The notes: generated by a model not told the origin, from the letters alone. A DNA stretch of 64,000 nucleotides from Glaciimonas sp. CA11.2 (GCF_034314045.1 NZ_JAVIWL010000001.1:2480001-2544000), one strand, 5' to 3'; shown: positions 18,573 through 26,510, counted from the first letter of the stretch. Translations and numbers: made by a program.

Positions 18573-19004
18573 ATGGAAATAGACAGAAATACTTCTTTTC
18601 TATGTGTTAAAAAAACAACCATTGAACCTTCAATCCTTTCATCGGCGACCGTCGGTGACACCGGGACCTATGTGGAGAATCTGCCGTGGCGGGAATGTAT
18701 GACGCGCTATGACCGTCCGCATTCGTTCTTTTATCTGTATCCGCCGTACTGGCAGACTGAAGGGTATGGCGTCGACTTTGGTTTCCACGAGTATCAGCAG
18801 ATGGCGGATTTTATGCGCACTTGTAAGGGCAAAGTCATGGTTAGCATTAACGACCATCCGGATATCCGGGCGGTGTTTGACGGCTTTACGATGATGGGGC
18901 TGGATATTAAATATAGCTTGGGCAGTGTGCATGGCCAGCCGGAGAGTAGTCGGGAACTGGTAATTACCAACTGGGATGCATGGTCTGTAGGGCAGCTTTT
19001 TTGA
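18573..19004 (+). pseudogene. Remnant of a phage D12-class DNA adenine methylase
   Basis: The 143-residue reading frame matches the C-terminal half of phage-borne N6-adenine methyltransferases of the Dam/D12 class: ENLPWRECMTRYDRPHS, then PPYWQTEGYG, then CKGKVMVSINDHPDIR. The N-terminal half, including the AdoMet-binding FxGxG motif, is missing. The catalytic DPPY has become YPPY, which removes the essential Asp. Both defects indicate an inactive relic. It lies at the left edge of the prophage remnant, where P2-like phages often carry such a gene near the end of the tail operon. The first 30 residues are unrelated lead sequence. Confidence 0.75.
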
Positions 19005-19080
19005 AATAATGACCTGATGTTGTCCTTTCAGGCGAGCGGTCAGTGGCTTCACCGCAGGCACGATTATGCGCATCCGCTGG

Positions 19081-19125
19081 AGCAAAGTCGATACGCTACT
19101 TTCAGTAGCGTATCGCTCTTTTGCT
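19081..19125. terminator. Strong bidirectional terminator at the prophage edge
   Basis: A perfect 12-bp stem CGATACGCTACT / AGTAGCGTATCG (19089-19115) with the loop TTC is flanked by AGCAAA and TTTGCT, which extend the pairing, and then a T-rich tail. It follows the dead methylase gene and could end transcription from either side. Confidence 0.8.
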
Positions 19126-19244
19126 TGTGAGTAATTTTCATACTGATAATTGTTTTGAGCGCATTTTATGCTAAATTATTACATCATTCGAAGTCTTAGA
19201 AGCAAAGCGAAAGGACCGCTTATATTTTTTTGATTGGAGTGCCC

Positions 19245-19532
19245 ATGTTAATAACTCACGATGAAAGTTTAATCCGTCTTTTTGTTTTTAAAGTGCAACG
19301 CTTAGCCGGGCGGGCAGATGCCGGGCATAACGTCGCTGCAGAAATTAAAACACTCGTTGAAGAGGCATGCGATTGTTTCGCCACAACATTAAACACTGAT
19401 GCAACGGCGAATCGGGACGCCTTTAAGTACCGGTTAAAGCTTTACGCGGCGCTGGCCCACAGCAGCCGTCCTCAGCTTAAAAATGCGTTTGAATTTGCGG
19501 CCTCACTCCTCAATCCATATCAACCTCGCTAA
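19245..19532 (+). CDS. Small hypothetical protein
   Basis: The 95-residue product is mostly helical and charged, with no motif I recognise. The start at 19245 has GGAGTG just ahead, and the reading frame has normal codon use, so it is probably real. It is preceded by a terminator and lies about 165 bases ahead of a toxin-antitoxin pair in the same direction, so it may share the accessory nature of that locus. No signal peptide or membrane segment is present. Confidence 0.55.
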   Translation: MLITHDESLIRLFVFKVQRLAGRADAGHNVAAEIKTLVEEACDCFATTLNTDATANRDAFKYRLKLYAALAHSSRPQLKNAFEFAASLLNPYQPR

Positions 19533-19696
19533 CACCAAAACAGGTTGTAGCTTGAACAGCATCCATTATCAGCAGTGAACTAGCATGACGCTGGTCCTCA
19601 CGATTGGAGATTGTTGCTCTTTGAAAGAAGCGTTTTAATATCAGTCGGTCCTTTAAAGTAATTTGACAAAATGTAATTCATAGGATACAGTTGTGT

Positions 19697-19987
19697 ATGA
19701 AGACTATTCAGACAACTGCCACTTTTGATCACTGGTTTGTAAGCTTGCGAGACAGAACTGTTAGAGTGCGCGTTCAAATGCGTATTGATCGTGCTGAATT
19801 GGGTAATTTTGGTGATTGTGAGCCAATCGGCGAAGGGGTTTCTGAAATGCGTATCCACACGGGTGCTGGTTACCGCGTGTATTTTGTACAACGTGGTAGC
19901 GAGATCGTGATTTTGCTCGCGGGTGGCGATAAATCTACACAGAGCAAAGACATTAAAACTGCGCTCGAACTCGCACGACTACTTTAG
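19697..19987 (+). CDS. RelE/HigB-like toxin (Gp49-type addiction module killer protein)
   Basis: This 96-residue basic protein has the compact RelE/ParE fold pattern of the phage-derived Gp49/HigB-type killers: FDHWFVSLRDRTVRVRV, then GVSEMRIHTGAGYRVYF, then VILLAGGDKSTQSKDI. Family members cut ribosome-bound mRNA. The Arg/Lys/Tyr residues usual in the active groove are present (MRIH, YRVYF, GDKS). The antitoxin gene follows after nine bases, the toxin-first order typical of HigBA-type systems. An in-frame TTG two codons upstream is an alternative start. It lies inside the prophage remnant, where it could stabilise the element. Confidence 0.82.
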   Translation: MKTIQTTATFDHWFVSLRDRTVRVRVQMRIDRAELGNFGDCEPIGEGVSEMRIHTGAGYRVYFVQRGSEIVILLAGGDKSTQSKDIKTALELARLL

Positions 19988-19996
19988 GAGAACCTT

Positions 19997-20290
19997 ATGG
20001 AAAACATCACACTACATAAATGGGATTCTGCCGAACACCTGCAAACCGAAGAGGATATCGTTGCTTATTTTGACGCGTGTCTGGAGGAAGCCGGTGACGA
20101 TGCGTCTTTCATTGCACACGCGTTGGGGACGATTGCTCGTGCGCGGGGGATGAGTCAGGTCGCACGGGATACCGGGTTGGCGCGGGAGAGCTTATATAAA
20201 GCGCTTTCCGGTGAAGGGAATCCGGAATTTAGTACCATTCTGAAAGTAATGAAGGCGCTCGGACTCAAGTTACATGCCAGCGCGGCATAA
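19997..20290 (+). CDS. HigA-like antitoxin with helix-turn-helix
   Basis: This 97-residue partner of the preceding toxin has a C-terminal XRE-type helix-turn-helix: GMSQVARDTGLARESLYKAL, followed by NPEFSTILKVMKALGL, the standard end of the addiction-module antidote family. The acidic N-terminal part is the probable toxin-neutralising segment. AGGAG precedes the ATG. Such antitoxins bind their own promoter and repress the operon, so regulation is likely autogenous. Its stop is followed within 11 bases by the converging stump of a phage tail gene. Confidence 0.83.
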   Translation: MENITLHKWDSAEHLQTEEDIVAYFDACLEEAGDDASFIAHALGTIARARGMSQVARDTGLARESLYKALSGEGNPEFSTILKVMKALGLKLHASAA

Positions 20291-20300
20291 ATCGTTTCCC

Positions 20301-20564
20301 TCAAAAACCGCTTAAATGCCGTAATAGCGAGTCTCGAATTAACGCATGATCTTCCGCACTAAAACCGAGTAAAGGCCGGGCCGCATAGCGCACTTCCGGC
20401 CCTTTTTTGGTTACCTTGTCCGTCAATCCCTCCTGATGCACGCGCGCAATGCGCGCCACGCGTCCAAAGAAACCCAGCGATAATTGATTTTCATCCTGCT
20501 GGATGTTGAGGCTTTTTTGCTTGCGTATCTTGGCAAACATCGCGGCCTTTTGCCGTTTGAATGC
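20301..20564 (-). pseudogene. Truncated second copy of the phage tail completion gene S
   Basis: These 79 residues (frame 20301-20540) match the C-terminal half of the intact S gene at 21360-21827 nearly residue for residue (MFAKIRKQKSL, LGFFGRVARIARVHQEG, RPLLGFSAEDHALIRDS). DNA similarity runs to about 20564 and then stops abruptly. The two copies differ at many positions, so this is not a fresh tandem duplication; it looks like a piece of a related phage joined here by recombination or deletion. The N-terminal half is gone, so it is very likely non-functional. Confidence 0.8.
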
Positions 20565-20614
20565 TTAACTAAGCGGCATTGCGCACTTGCCAGTTTTCGA
20601 CAAGATTAGGCTGC

Positions 20615-21217
20615 TTAGGTATTCTTGCTTATTGCTGACTTGCGCCGTGATGCAACGAAGCCCAGAATACCAAGGCCGAGTAGCGCTACGCTAGTCGGTT
20701 CAGGAACGGCCGCACTGGTAACGAAGTTAAAATTGTCTACCCCATATGGATGAAAACTGCTTCCAGTCCCCGTCCATGTAACGCTCGTTATGTCTGCGCT
20801 TGATACAGATAGCGTTGTCCAATTATTAATTGCGCCAAGCGCCACACTAACTGAGTCTACAAGAATGTTGCCGTCATATGCGTTAAACTGGATTGTCTCG
20901 CTAGAGGAGCCATTCGACCGTGAAAAATCAGCAGAAACGTTTGTTGCGGAAGAGGCAAACGTTACGGTCTCGCTATAGCTGCTATTGAATCCTAAAAATT
21001 GACTACCGTTTGTTCCCTCTAGACCCCAGTTTCCCGGGTTACCTTTGCTATTTCCACCGACTGTCCCGAAATTGGTAAGACTAAATGCAGCTGCAGCTGT
21101 GCCAGCATAAGCAACACCGCTAGCAGCGGGGGCTTCGTCAAAAGTGATGACGGTTGCTTGGGCGCAAAATGTGCTCAAACTTAGAATGAATAAAAATGCT
21201 GCGTTCTTGATTTTCAT
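20615..21217 (-). CDS. Secreted PEP-CTERM protein
   Basis: This 200-residue exported protein has an N-terminal signal peptide (basic MKIK, hydrophobic core, cleavage near CAQA) and a C-terminal PEP-CTERM sorting tag: VPEP at residue 171, a hydrophobic stretch rich in Leu and Gly, then ASRRK. The tag is recognised by exosortase (EpsH) in bacteria with exopolysaccharide/biofilm systems; no exosortase is in this window. The middle is a low-complexity Ser/Gly/Asn/Thr domain of beta character beginning VITFDE, common in these proteins. It sits between the intact S gene and the truncated S copy, where it is foreign to P2-like phages and probably cargo. Confidence 0.87.
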   Translation of the reverse strand: MKIKNAAFLFILSLSTFCAQATVITFDEAPAASGVAYAGTAAAAFSLTNFGTVGGNSKGNPGNWGLEGTNGSQFLGFNSSYSETVTFASSATNVSADFSRSNGSSSETIQFNAYDGNILVDSVSVALGAINNWTTLSVSSADITSVTWTGTGSSFHPYGVDNFNFVTSAAVPEPTSVALLGLGILGFVASRRKSAISKNT

Positions 21218-21359
21218 GGTTTTGTTCCTGTTTAAGTAGGGCAGATTGATTTCCTTAGACAGTAAGCAAAAATAATGCCATTTGTATAACCCATTGATAT
21301 GTATGATATTTTATTTAATTCGTTAAAAAAATCCTTACAGTGTGTAAAATTTACTGACA

Positions 21360-21827
21360 CTAAATATTGATTAACTGACGCAACACCGAATCCCGAATCA
21401 ACGCGTGATCCTCAGCACTAAATCCCAACAAAGGCCGGGCCGCATAGCGGACTTCCGGCCCTTTTTTGGATACCTTGTCCGTCAGTCCCTCCTGATGCAC
21501 CCGTGCAATGCGCGCCACGCGTCCAAAGAAGCCGACCGATAGCTGATTTTCATCCTGCTGAATTGTGAGGCTTTTTTGTTTGCGTATCTTCGCAAACATC
21601 GCGGCCTTTTGGCGTTTGATGCGACCGCTTTTGCCGCGTAGGTTCTTGCGTTGTTTGCGCGCCGTATAGGCCTCGCCGTCCGGTGTTTGCTGGCTGACAA
21701 TGCGTTTCACCTGACTGCGACGTAAATCCTGCGCGACCTGTTTGTTGACGGCGCGGCGCTGGGCCGGTGCGAGCTTTAACAGCAGTGCGCCAGCCCACTC
21801 TTCAATCGCTTGCAGATCGTCGCTCAT
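21360..21827 (-). CDS. P2 S-like tail completion / virion morphogenesis protein
   Basis: This 155-residue protein belongs to the phage virion morphogenesis family (P2 GpS), which acts with GpR to finish the tail so that it joins the head. It is basic and Arg-rich in the middle (RKQRKNLRGKSGRIKRQK) and ends in the conserved RYAARPLLGFSAED. I start it at 21827, where ATGA overlaps the stop of the R gene; a start at 21851 is possible. Similar length to P2 S (about 150). It is the last intact gene of the leftward late operon here. Confidence 0.83.
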   Translation of the reverse strand: MSDDLQAIEEWAGALLLKLAPAQRRAVNKQVAQDLRRSQVKRIVSQQTPDGEAYTARKQRKNLRGKSGRIKRQKAAMFAKIRKQKSLTIQQDENQLSVGFFGRVARIARVHQEGLTDKVSKKGPEVRYAARPLLGFSAEDHALIRDSVLRQLINI

Positions 21828-22309
21828 GCGGGTTGGGCAGGTGTATGCCATTCAGCCAATAACGACTCGCCTTGGTACAAGATCCAGAAGCCGTCGCTGT
21901 AGTTGGGTGTGGGTTGTGACTCGGGTGGATGGCTTATATTAAGTCTGCCGCCATCACGTTTGACGATGACGCGTTCGGTCAGGTCCAGCTTGAGCGACAG
22001 ATCAATCGTTTCATGATTATTAAAATCCACGTCAAAGCCGATCCCGGTTCGTCGGAGTTCCGCATTATTGAGTAAGTCGTTTTGGTGGAGCGCAATCCAC
22101 GCCAGCAGCGGCACCATGATCGCGTCCGGATCGCCGCTGTAGTCGGTGATGATGATGTTCAATTTGTAGCGGTATTCATACGACAGCGATGCAGTGCCGG
22201 TGGCGACGACATTACCTTGGTCGGCAAAGATCAATAGCTTATCCGGATTCTGCCGCAGGTCGGGATTGGCCGTTATTAAATGCTCTTTAAGGCTGTTTGG
22301 TTTGTACAT
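21824..22309 (-). CDS. P2 R-like tail completion protein
   Basis: This 161-residue protein opens MYKPNSLKEHL and contains the family's IIITDYSGDPDAIMVPLLAW stretch around residue 60. GpR and GpS complete the P2 tail. The gene overlaps S at one end (ATGA) and the Rz1-like gene at the other by 23 bases, typical of the compact lysis-to-tail junction of P2 phages. No motifs suggest catalysis. Assignment rests on the order and the segment above. Confidence 0.82.
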   Translation of the reverse strand: MYKPNSLKEHLITANPDLRQNPDKLLIFADQGNVVATGTASLSYEYRYKLNIIITDYSGDPDAIMVPLLAWIALHQNDLLNNAELRRTGIGFDVDFNNHETIDLSLKLDLTERVIVKRDGGRLNISHPPESQPTPNYSDGFWILYQGESLLAEWHTPAQPA

Positions 22310-22562
22310 CGCTAATCTCCTGTTGGCACTCCACAATCATGTCGACCTGTGCCGCACACATGGCCCATGCGGCTTCGGTGCGTTCGAGCGCAAGGTGCAA
22401 CGCGCCGTTAGTGGTCGGTGCCGTTGCTGGTAATTGGCAGCGGGTGACTGGCGGACAGCCATTGACGATAAGCGTCGGCACCGGTGAGGGAGGGACGCTG
22501 GCGCAGCCCGGCAATAGCGTCAGGCAAAGGAGCAACAGCCCAAGGGCGAATGGAGAGGTCAT
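22287..22562 (-). CDS. Rz1-like outer-membrane spanin lipoprotein
   Basis: This 91-residue lipoprotein starts with a hydrophobic signal ending in the lipobox LLPGC, with many Pro residues after it, as in Rz1/LysC o-spanins. It is read in another frame and largely overlaps the Rz-like gene (bases 22408-22562 are shared), the classic nested spanin layout. With Rz it fuses inner and outer membranes in the last step of lysis. ATG at 22562 is preferred; a TTG five codons earlier is possible. The tail beyond residue 60 is acidic and helical. Confidence 0.82.
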   Translation of the reverse strand: MTSPFALGLLLLCLTLLPGCASVPPSPVPTLIVNGCPPVTRCQLPATAPTTNGALHLALERTEAAWAMCAAQVDMIVECQQEISDVQTKQP

Positions 22563-22827
22563 GGTGGAGTTGGTCAATCAGGATTTCACGTTCGGACAAG
22601 GTGACGGCCATACTGGCCCGCGCCGCTTGTAGTTTGATGGTCGCCTGACGCTGTTTGACGTCGGCGGCTTTTAAGGTGGCGATGAGGCGGTCACGCTCAT
22701 TCACTCCTTGTTCGGCGCGAGCGGCCTGTTCCTTGACGGTGATCAGGCTGGCGCGTTGACTAACAATGACGGTTGCCATGCTACCCATTAACAGCACACC
22801 AACGAGAATTTTAACGATCAGCTCCAT
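22408..22827 (-). CDS. Rz/LysB-like inner-membrane spanin
   Basis: This 139-residue i-spanin has one N-terminal membrane anchor (residues 3-22), then a long charged helix likely to form a coiled coil across the periplasm, matching P2 LysB/Rz. Its start overlaps the endolysin stop by ten bases. The o-spanin gene is embedded in its 3' half in a different frame. Together they disrupt the outer membrane after endolysin action. Confidence 0.82.
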   Translation of the reverse strand: MELIVKILVGVLLMGSMATVIVSQRASLITVKEQAARAEQGVNERDRLIATLKAADVKQRQATIKLQAARASMAVTLSEREILIDQLHHDLSIRPWAVAPLPDAIAGLRQRPSLTGADAYRQWLSASHPLPITSNGTDH

Positions 22828-23285
22828 AACCCGGCCCTTGTCCCTTTGTGATCGATGGTCAATACCTGACGCCGTGGTGTCACCCCTTCGGCCGCAATAC
22901 CCAGATGGACCCAGACTGCGGACCCGGCGCGTTCGTAGATCAGTTGATCGAACTGTAAATAGGAGTGTTCGAGCTTGCGACAGATCGCCAGCGGCGTGCC
23001 GAATTCGACTGCCGTAAAATCATTGGCTAACCCGTCGAGATGCGCGCTGTTGCGTGCGCCGCCGACCGCCCGGTTCAATGCCGTGCAGCGAAATCCGCTT
23101 GAAATGCGCATCGCCGCACCGCCCAGTTCGAGCCGGACCAGCTCATCAAACTTGGCCAGACGCCGTAGATTCACGGCGATGGCTGGCGGTGGCGTGTTGT
23201 CGATGCCGAGGGTGCGGGCGGTGTCGCTGCGCACGAATTCTGTCAGCGTAAAGTGTTCAGTGAGGTGGTCAGTCGAGATAGCCAT
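22818..23285 (-). CDS. Phage endolysin, M15-type peptidase
   Basis: This 155-residue zinc peptidase cuts peptidoglycan cross-links to release phage. The M15A pattern is clear: SGFRCTALNRAVGG, then the ligands His in NSAHLDG and Asp in LANDF, and a final His in VWVHLG. There is no signal peptide, so it depends on the holin for access to the wall. It starts with MAISTDHLTEHFTLTEF, as in other endolysins of this type. It differs from P2 GpK, a lysozyme fold, showing module exchange common in Burkholderiales P2-like phages. Confidence 0.87.
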   Translation of the reverse strand: MAISTDHLTEHFTLTEFVRSDTARTLGIDNTPPPAIAVNLRRLAKFDELVRLELGGAAMRISSGFRCTALNRAVGGARNSAHLDGLANDFTAVEFGTPLAICRKLEHSYLQFDQLIYERAGSAVWVHLGIAAEGVTPRRQVLTIDHKGTRAGLWS

Positions 23286-23562
23286 ACGGATCTTTCAAAA
23301 GGTGGGCGACATTGCCCCTGGCACGGCACACGATGATGCATAAGGCAAACGCCAGTCCGGCTTGCGCCAGCGACACCGGCGCGTGCCCGAGCAGAATATC
23401 CAGGGCACAACTACCGGTCAGGGCAATCAGCAACCATGCCAGCGACGATAGGTGGATCCGGTAGTTCGCCAAACCGCGCCGATAGCACAGCAGTTGCCCG
23501 CACGCCGCGCCATAACAGCACAACGCGATAGCAGTCACGACTTGTTGCACGGTATCAATCAT
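23269..23562 (-). CDS. Phage holin-family membrane protein
   Basis: This 97-residue protein has three predicted membrane spans (about residues 5-25, 38-58, 65-83) and a short charged tail. It lies directly before the endolysin gene, overlapping it by 17 bases, and overlaps the previous holin gene by 8. Size, topology and place fit a second holin or antiholin. Sequence alone does not tell which. Confidence 0.7.
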   Translation of the reverse strand: MIDTVQQVVTAIALCCYGAACGQLLCYRRGLANYRIHLSSLAWLLIALTGSCALDILLGHAPVSLAQAGLAFALCIIVCRARGNVAHLLKDPYGYLD

Positions 23563-23911
23563 GGCGGTTCCCCTTGCGTAACCATTCCGGTAATGCGATG
23601 GATTTGATCAGATCGATACCATGCAGAGTCAGCGCGATCACCGCTGCCGAGGCTAAGAAGGCAGCGACCCCGGATTGTTTAAGTGGCGTGTTGTTCATGA
23701 CTTCCGGCGCGGCCAGATAACCAATCGCCAGCGAAATGACCATATAGACCAGTCGCTGCAACAGCGGCAAATTCTTGCTGGTAATAGCCACCAAGGTGGC
23801 ACCGGCAAAGGCACCGATTAAGGCATTGCCATCGATCCCAGGAAAGATCGAGGACAGACCGATGCCTGCGGCGGTGGTCATGAATAAAGAGGTACTGCCG
23901 GGTTCGGCCAT
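23555..23911 (-). CDS. Phage holin
   Basis: This 118-residue protein with three to four membrane spans and a charged C-terminus (PEWLRKGNRHD) resembles the putative holin family found in P2-like phages of Burkholderiales (GLSSIFPGIDGNALIGAFAGA). It lies between tail gene X and the lysis genes, the usual place for the holin. It would permeabilise the inner membrane to release the endolysin. Confidence 0.78.
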   Translation of the reverse strand: MAEPGSTSLFMTTAAGIGLSSIFPGIDGNALIGAFAGATLVAITSKNLPLLQRLVYMVISLAIGYLAAPEVMNNTPLKQSGVAAFLASAAVIALTLHGIDLIKSIALPEWLRKGNRHD

Positions 23912-23937
23912 AGTGTTTCTCCCTTATGAATCACGGA

Positions 23938-24147
23938 TTAGTCCCACAGACTGATGGTCTGGCGGGAAGGTGTGGCGGTGGTAGCCGGTTCTGGCAAGGT
24001 AACGAGCCGACCGTGGGCGATAAACGGCCCGTCGTCGGCCAGACCGGGATTCAGTTCCAGCACGGCTTCGACCACGCTGGCGGTCGCGCCCAGATGCCGC
24101 CAGCACAGCAAATCAAGCGTGTCGTATTGTTGGGTGCGGACCAGCAT
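23938..24147 (-). CDS. P2 X-like tail protein
   Basis: This 69-residue protein has the GpX/LysM-like pattern: QQYDTLDLLCWRHLG at the start, VLELNPGLAD in the middle, and a LPEP end. P2 GpX is a small essential tail component. The ATG at 24147 gives the family's normal length of about 67. It lies between L and the holin gene, exactly as in P2. It is the only baseplate/tail-tube-region gene besides R and S. Confidence 0.8.
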   Translation of the reverse strand: MLVRTQQYDTLDLLCWRHLGATASVVEAVLELNPGLADDGPFIAHGRLVTLPEPATTATPSRQTISLWD

Positions 24148-24158
24148 GGTTATCCTTG

Positions 24159-24650
24159 TTAAATCAACTCGACCGTTAAATGATGCCGTTGCAAGATATC
24201 GGCAATCGCCCAATGCGCGTTACGCCGTTGTTCACCGGGACCGTCGTCCAAATACCCCATGGATTTCTTGTCGGCCATGGATGACGCGGTGGTGTCGTAA
24301 TCGCGGTATTTTTCGAGCAGGTCGGCTTTGGCGATGCTGTAGACAGCACGCCGGTAATGAATCAATAACTTACTTTCACGGTTGATCTTTTTAGCGGGGA
24401 CAACTTCCAAGGTGCTGAAGCCGTTCTCTAGCTGTTCGTCCTGCCATGCGTCCAGTTCACCATTCACGTGCAGAATCGCTTCGGCCACGGCCTGGACTAA
24501 CCGTGGCGTGGTGACCGTGCCGTCGAGCCGCATCGCGTCACGCATGTGATGCAAATCGATAGCCGGGAACCAGCCGTCGTTTTCGACGATAGTCGGATCC
24601 GTGGTCTCGTTGGTGGTCAAGGGCATGGGGGACCTGGCGATAAAGCTCAT
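24159..24650 (-). CDS. P2 L-like head completion protein
   Basis: This 163-residue protein belongs to the GpL family that stabilises filled heads before tail joining. Typical segments are WFPAIDLHHMRDAMRLDGTV near the start and RRNAHWAIADIL near the end. The ATG at 24650 is followed by SFIARS, with a Thr-rich loop; GAAAGTGATC upstream gives a weak ribosome site. Order M-L-X is conserved with P2. Confidence 0.83.
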   Translation of the reverse strand: MSFIARSPMPLTTNETTDPTIVENDGWFPAIDLHHMRDAMRLDGTVTTPRLVQAVAEAILHVNGELDAWQDEQLENGFSTLEVVPAKKINRESKLLIHYRRAVYSIAKADLLEKYRDYDTTASSMADKKSMGYLDDGPGEQRRNAHWAIADILQRHHLTVELI

Positions 24651-24750
24651 GATCACTTTCAAAATAGACGGCGGTGGGCGGGAGTCAGAGCTGTCACATT
24701 AATGTGCATCTCATCGACCCGCGCCGCCGTGCGCCGTTGGGTGCTTGGGA

Positions 24751-25473
24751 TTACGCCTTACCCTTTGCCGATGTGGCGGTGGTCTTTTTGAGACGACAGG
24801 TCAGGCGTTCAATATCTTTTTTAACGCCGACCCGGCTGTCGAGCGCGAGGGCGCGGGTCAGATGCGGCAAGGCGAGACGGATCGCCGCGGGAGCCACCTC
24901 GGCGACGTTGTCGGCGGCGATGGCACTTTTGTCCAGCAGCGCATAGGCCAGTGCTTTATGCAATTTGGCCCGTGCCTGATCCGGCGCATCGCGGCTTTCG
25001 GTCAGCGTCATGACTTCGGGCAAGATGGTGCGGCCGACAGCGGGTGTCATCTGGCCGGATAGGGCCGCTTCAGCAAACTCGTCCATCAGCATGGTCGGAA
25101 TATCGCGGTTGTACTGGTCTGGTAAGGTCAGCGCATGGGTGATCGCATAGGCGGCTATGCGTAGTGCTTGCGCATAATCGCCGACATCGATGCACCACAC
25201 TAACAAGGTGGTCAGCACGTCATCCTGTGCGCCTTTCCCGGCACTCAACACCCCGTCAATCCAGTCCTGATACTCGGGCAGGGTCTCGGCTTTCAGTGCA
25301 ATCTTTTGCTTGACCGACTGAATCTGCTTTAAGCGTCGACGGTCTTCGGCCAGCTTGTAGAGCATCAGCTCGTAGGCGCTGCCTTCGGTTAATTGCCCGG
25401 ATGGGGTGTTGCCCGCTGCCTTGGCCGCCAGCGCCCGTGCCTTGTGACGCAATGCGGGAGAAAGGTGGGCCAT
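24751..25473 (-). CDS. P2 M-like terminase, small (endonuclease) subunit
   Basis: This 240-residue protein is the GpM partner of the GpP large terminase subunit that cuts cos DNA. Family marks are RHKARALAAKAAG near the start, EYQDWIDGVL near residue 80 and YAQALRIAAYAITH near 112. Its start lies two bases after the stop of capsid gene N, so the two are co-translated. Length fits the P2 protein (247). It is unrelated to the second small terminase gene at 50.6 kb. Confidence 0.85.
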   Translation of the reverse strand: MAHLSPALRHKARALAAKAAGNTPSGQLTEGSAYELMLYKLAEDRRRLKQIQSVKQKIALKAETLPEYQDWIDGVLSAGKGAQDDVLTTLLVWCIDVGDYAQALRIAAYAITHALTLPDQYNRDIPTMLMDEFAEAALSGQMTPAVGRTILPEVMTLTESRDAPDQARAKLHKALAYALLDKSAIAADNVAEVAPAAIRLALPHLTRALALDSRVGVKKDIERLTCRLKKTTATSAKGKA

Positions 25474-25475
25474 GG

Positions 25476-26510
25476 TTATTCTTTCGGTGTCGTGGCGTCA
25501 ACCAGCACAATGTTTTCGATCATGGCACCGAGGCCAAAATCTTCGACGACATACGCGTCATTCGACGATTCGTAATTTTCGATGCGGTCACGTTTGGCTT
25601 CATCGACCACGCGACGGCGGCGGGCCGACTCCTGCCAGTAGATCGACAGATTATCGAAGCGGGTGATCAGGATCGCGTTGTCAGGGAAATACGGCACGCT
25701 GACTGCTTGCAACCCACCGAGACGCTTTTGGCTGACGATGATGTCGGCGGCGAGTGTTTCGGTCGGAGCCTGATTAATGTTGATCAGTGGAAAATATTTG
25801 TCGTGCAGCAGTGCCCGACCGACGATGGCGACTAAGCCATTGTCTTTCTGGTACCACGGATCGAGCAGGTGGATTGCGTCATATACGGCGGCGTCCAGAT
25901 TGACGTAATCGCCGATGATGTCGGCATTGCTGCCGATGTACATTTTGCCGGGGGTATGACCCTCTTGCATCACGCGCTCGGGCGCTTGTTCACGGAAGTG
26001 CTGCGGCCAGCCTTTGTTCACGTCCTCCAACATCGGATGGGCGACGATATCCGTATCGGTGGCGATGCTGATGCCATTAAAACCGATCACCATGCGGTCG
26101 AGCGCCTGACGTTTCAAAATGGTGTTCGCAATGCGGCTCTGGAAGTCCGGAAATTTGGCCCACGCATCTAAGGTCTGGTATTTGATGTGCGTATCGAAAT
26201 TGGTCTTTTCGCAGCGGTATTTGTGACCGTCGAGCGTGGTTAAGTCGCGGGTCTGGCGATCTTTATTGGCGGTGTTGGTGCGGCTGGCTATCGGGCCGGA
26301 GATGCCGAGGCCCAGCTTTTCGCCTTCCTGTTCGGTGACACCAATGATGTTGATTTTCTTTAAAAATTCGCTCGACTCCTGCATCTTGGTTTCCAGCTTT
26401 TGCTGGATGGTCGGCGCGACGGCAAAGGTCGATGCAGCGCTGGCCGTGTCGTTCAATACTTGCAGGCGGGCGGTGTAATGGTCAAAGGCAACGCGGGTAA
26501 TTTTTTTCAT
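25476..26510 (-). CDS. P2 N-like major capsid protein
   Basis: This 344-residue HK97-fold capsid protein starts MKKITRVAFDHYTARL, with IGVTEQEGEKLGLGI near residue 55 and HYRCEKTNFD-type text (YRCEKTNFDTHIKY) near 95, all typical of the P2 group (357 in P2). GGAG stands eight bases before the ATG at 26510. Upstream by 62 bases is the scaffold/protease gene O, which would trim it. The frame is intact over its whole length. Confidence 0.9.
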   Translation of the reverse strand: MKKITRVAFDHYTARLQVLNDTASAASTFAVAPTIQQKLETKMQESSEFLKKINIIGVTEQEGEKLGLGISGPIASRTNTANKDRQTRDLTTLDGHKYRCEKTNFDTHIKYQTLDAWAKFPDFQSRIANTILKRQALDRMVIGFNGISIATDTDIVAHPMLEDVNKGWPQHFREQAPERVMQEGHTPGKMYIGSNADIIGDYVNLDAAVYDAIHLLDPWYQKDNGLVAIVGRALLHDKYFPLININQAPTETLAADIIVSQKRLGGLQAVSVPYFPDNAILITRFDNLSIYWQESARRRRVVDEAKRDRIENYESSNDAYVVEDFGLGAMIENIVLVDATTPKE

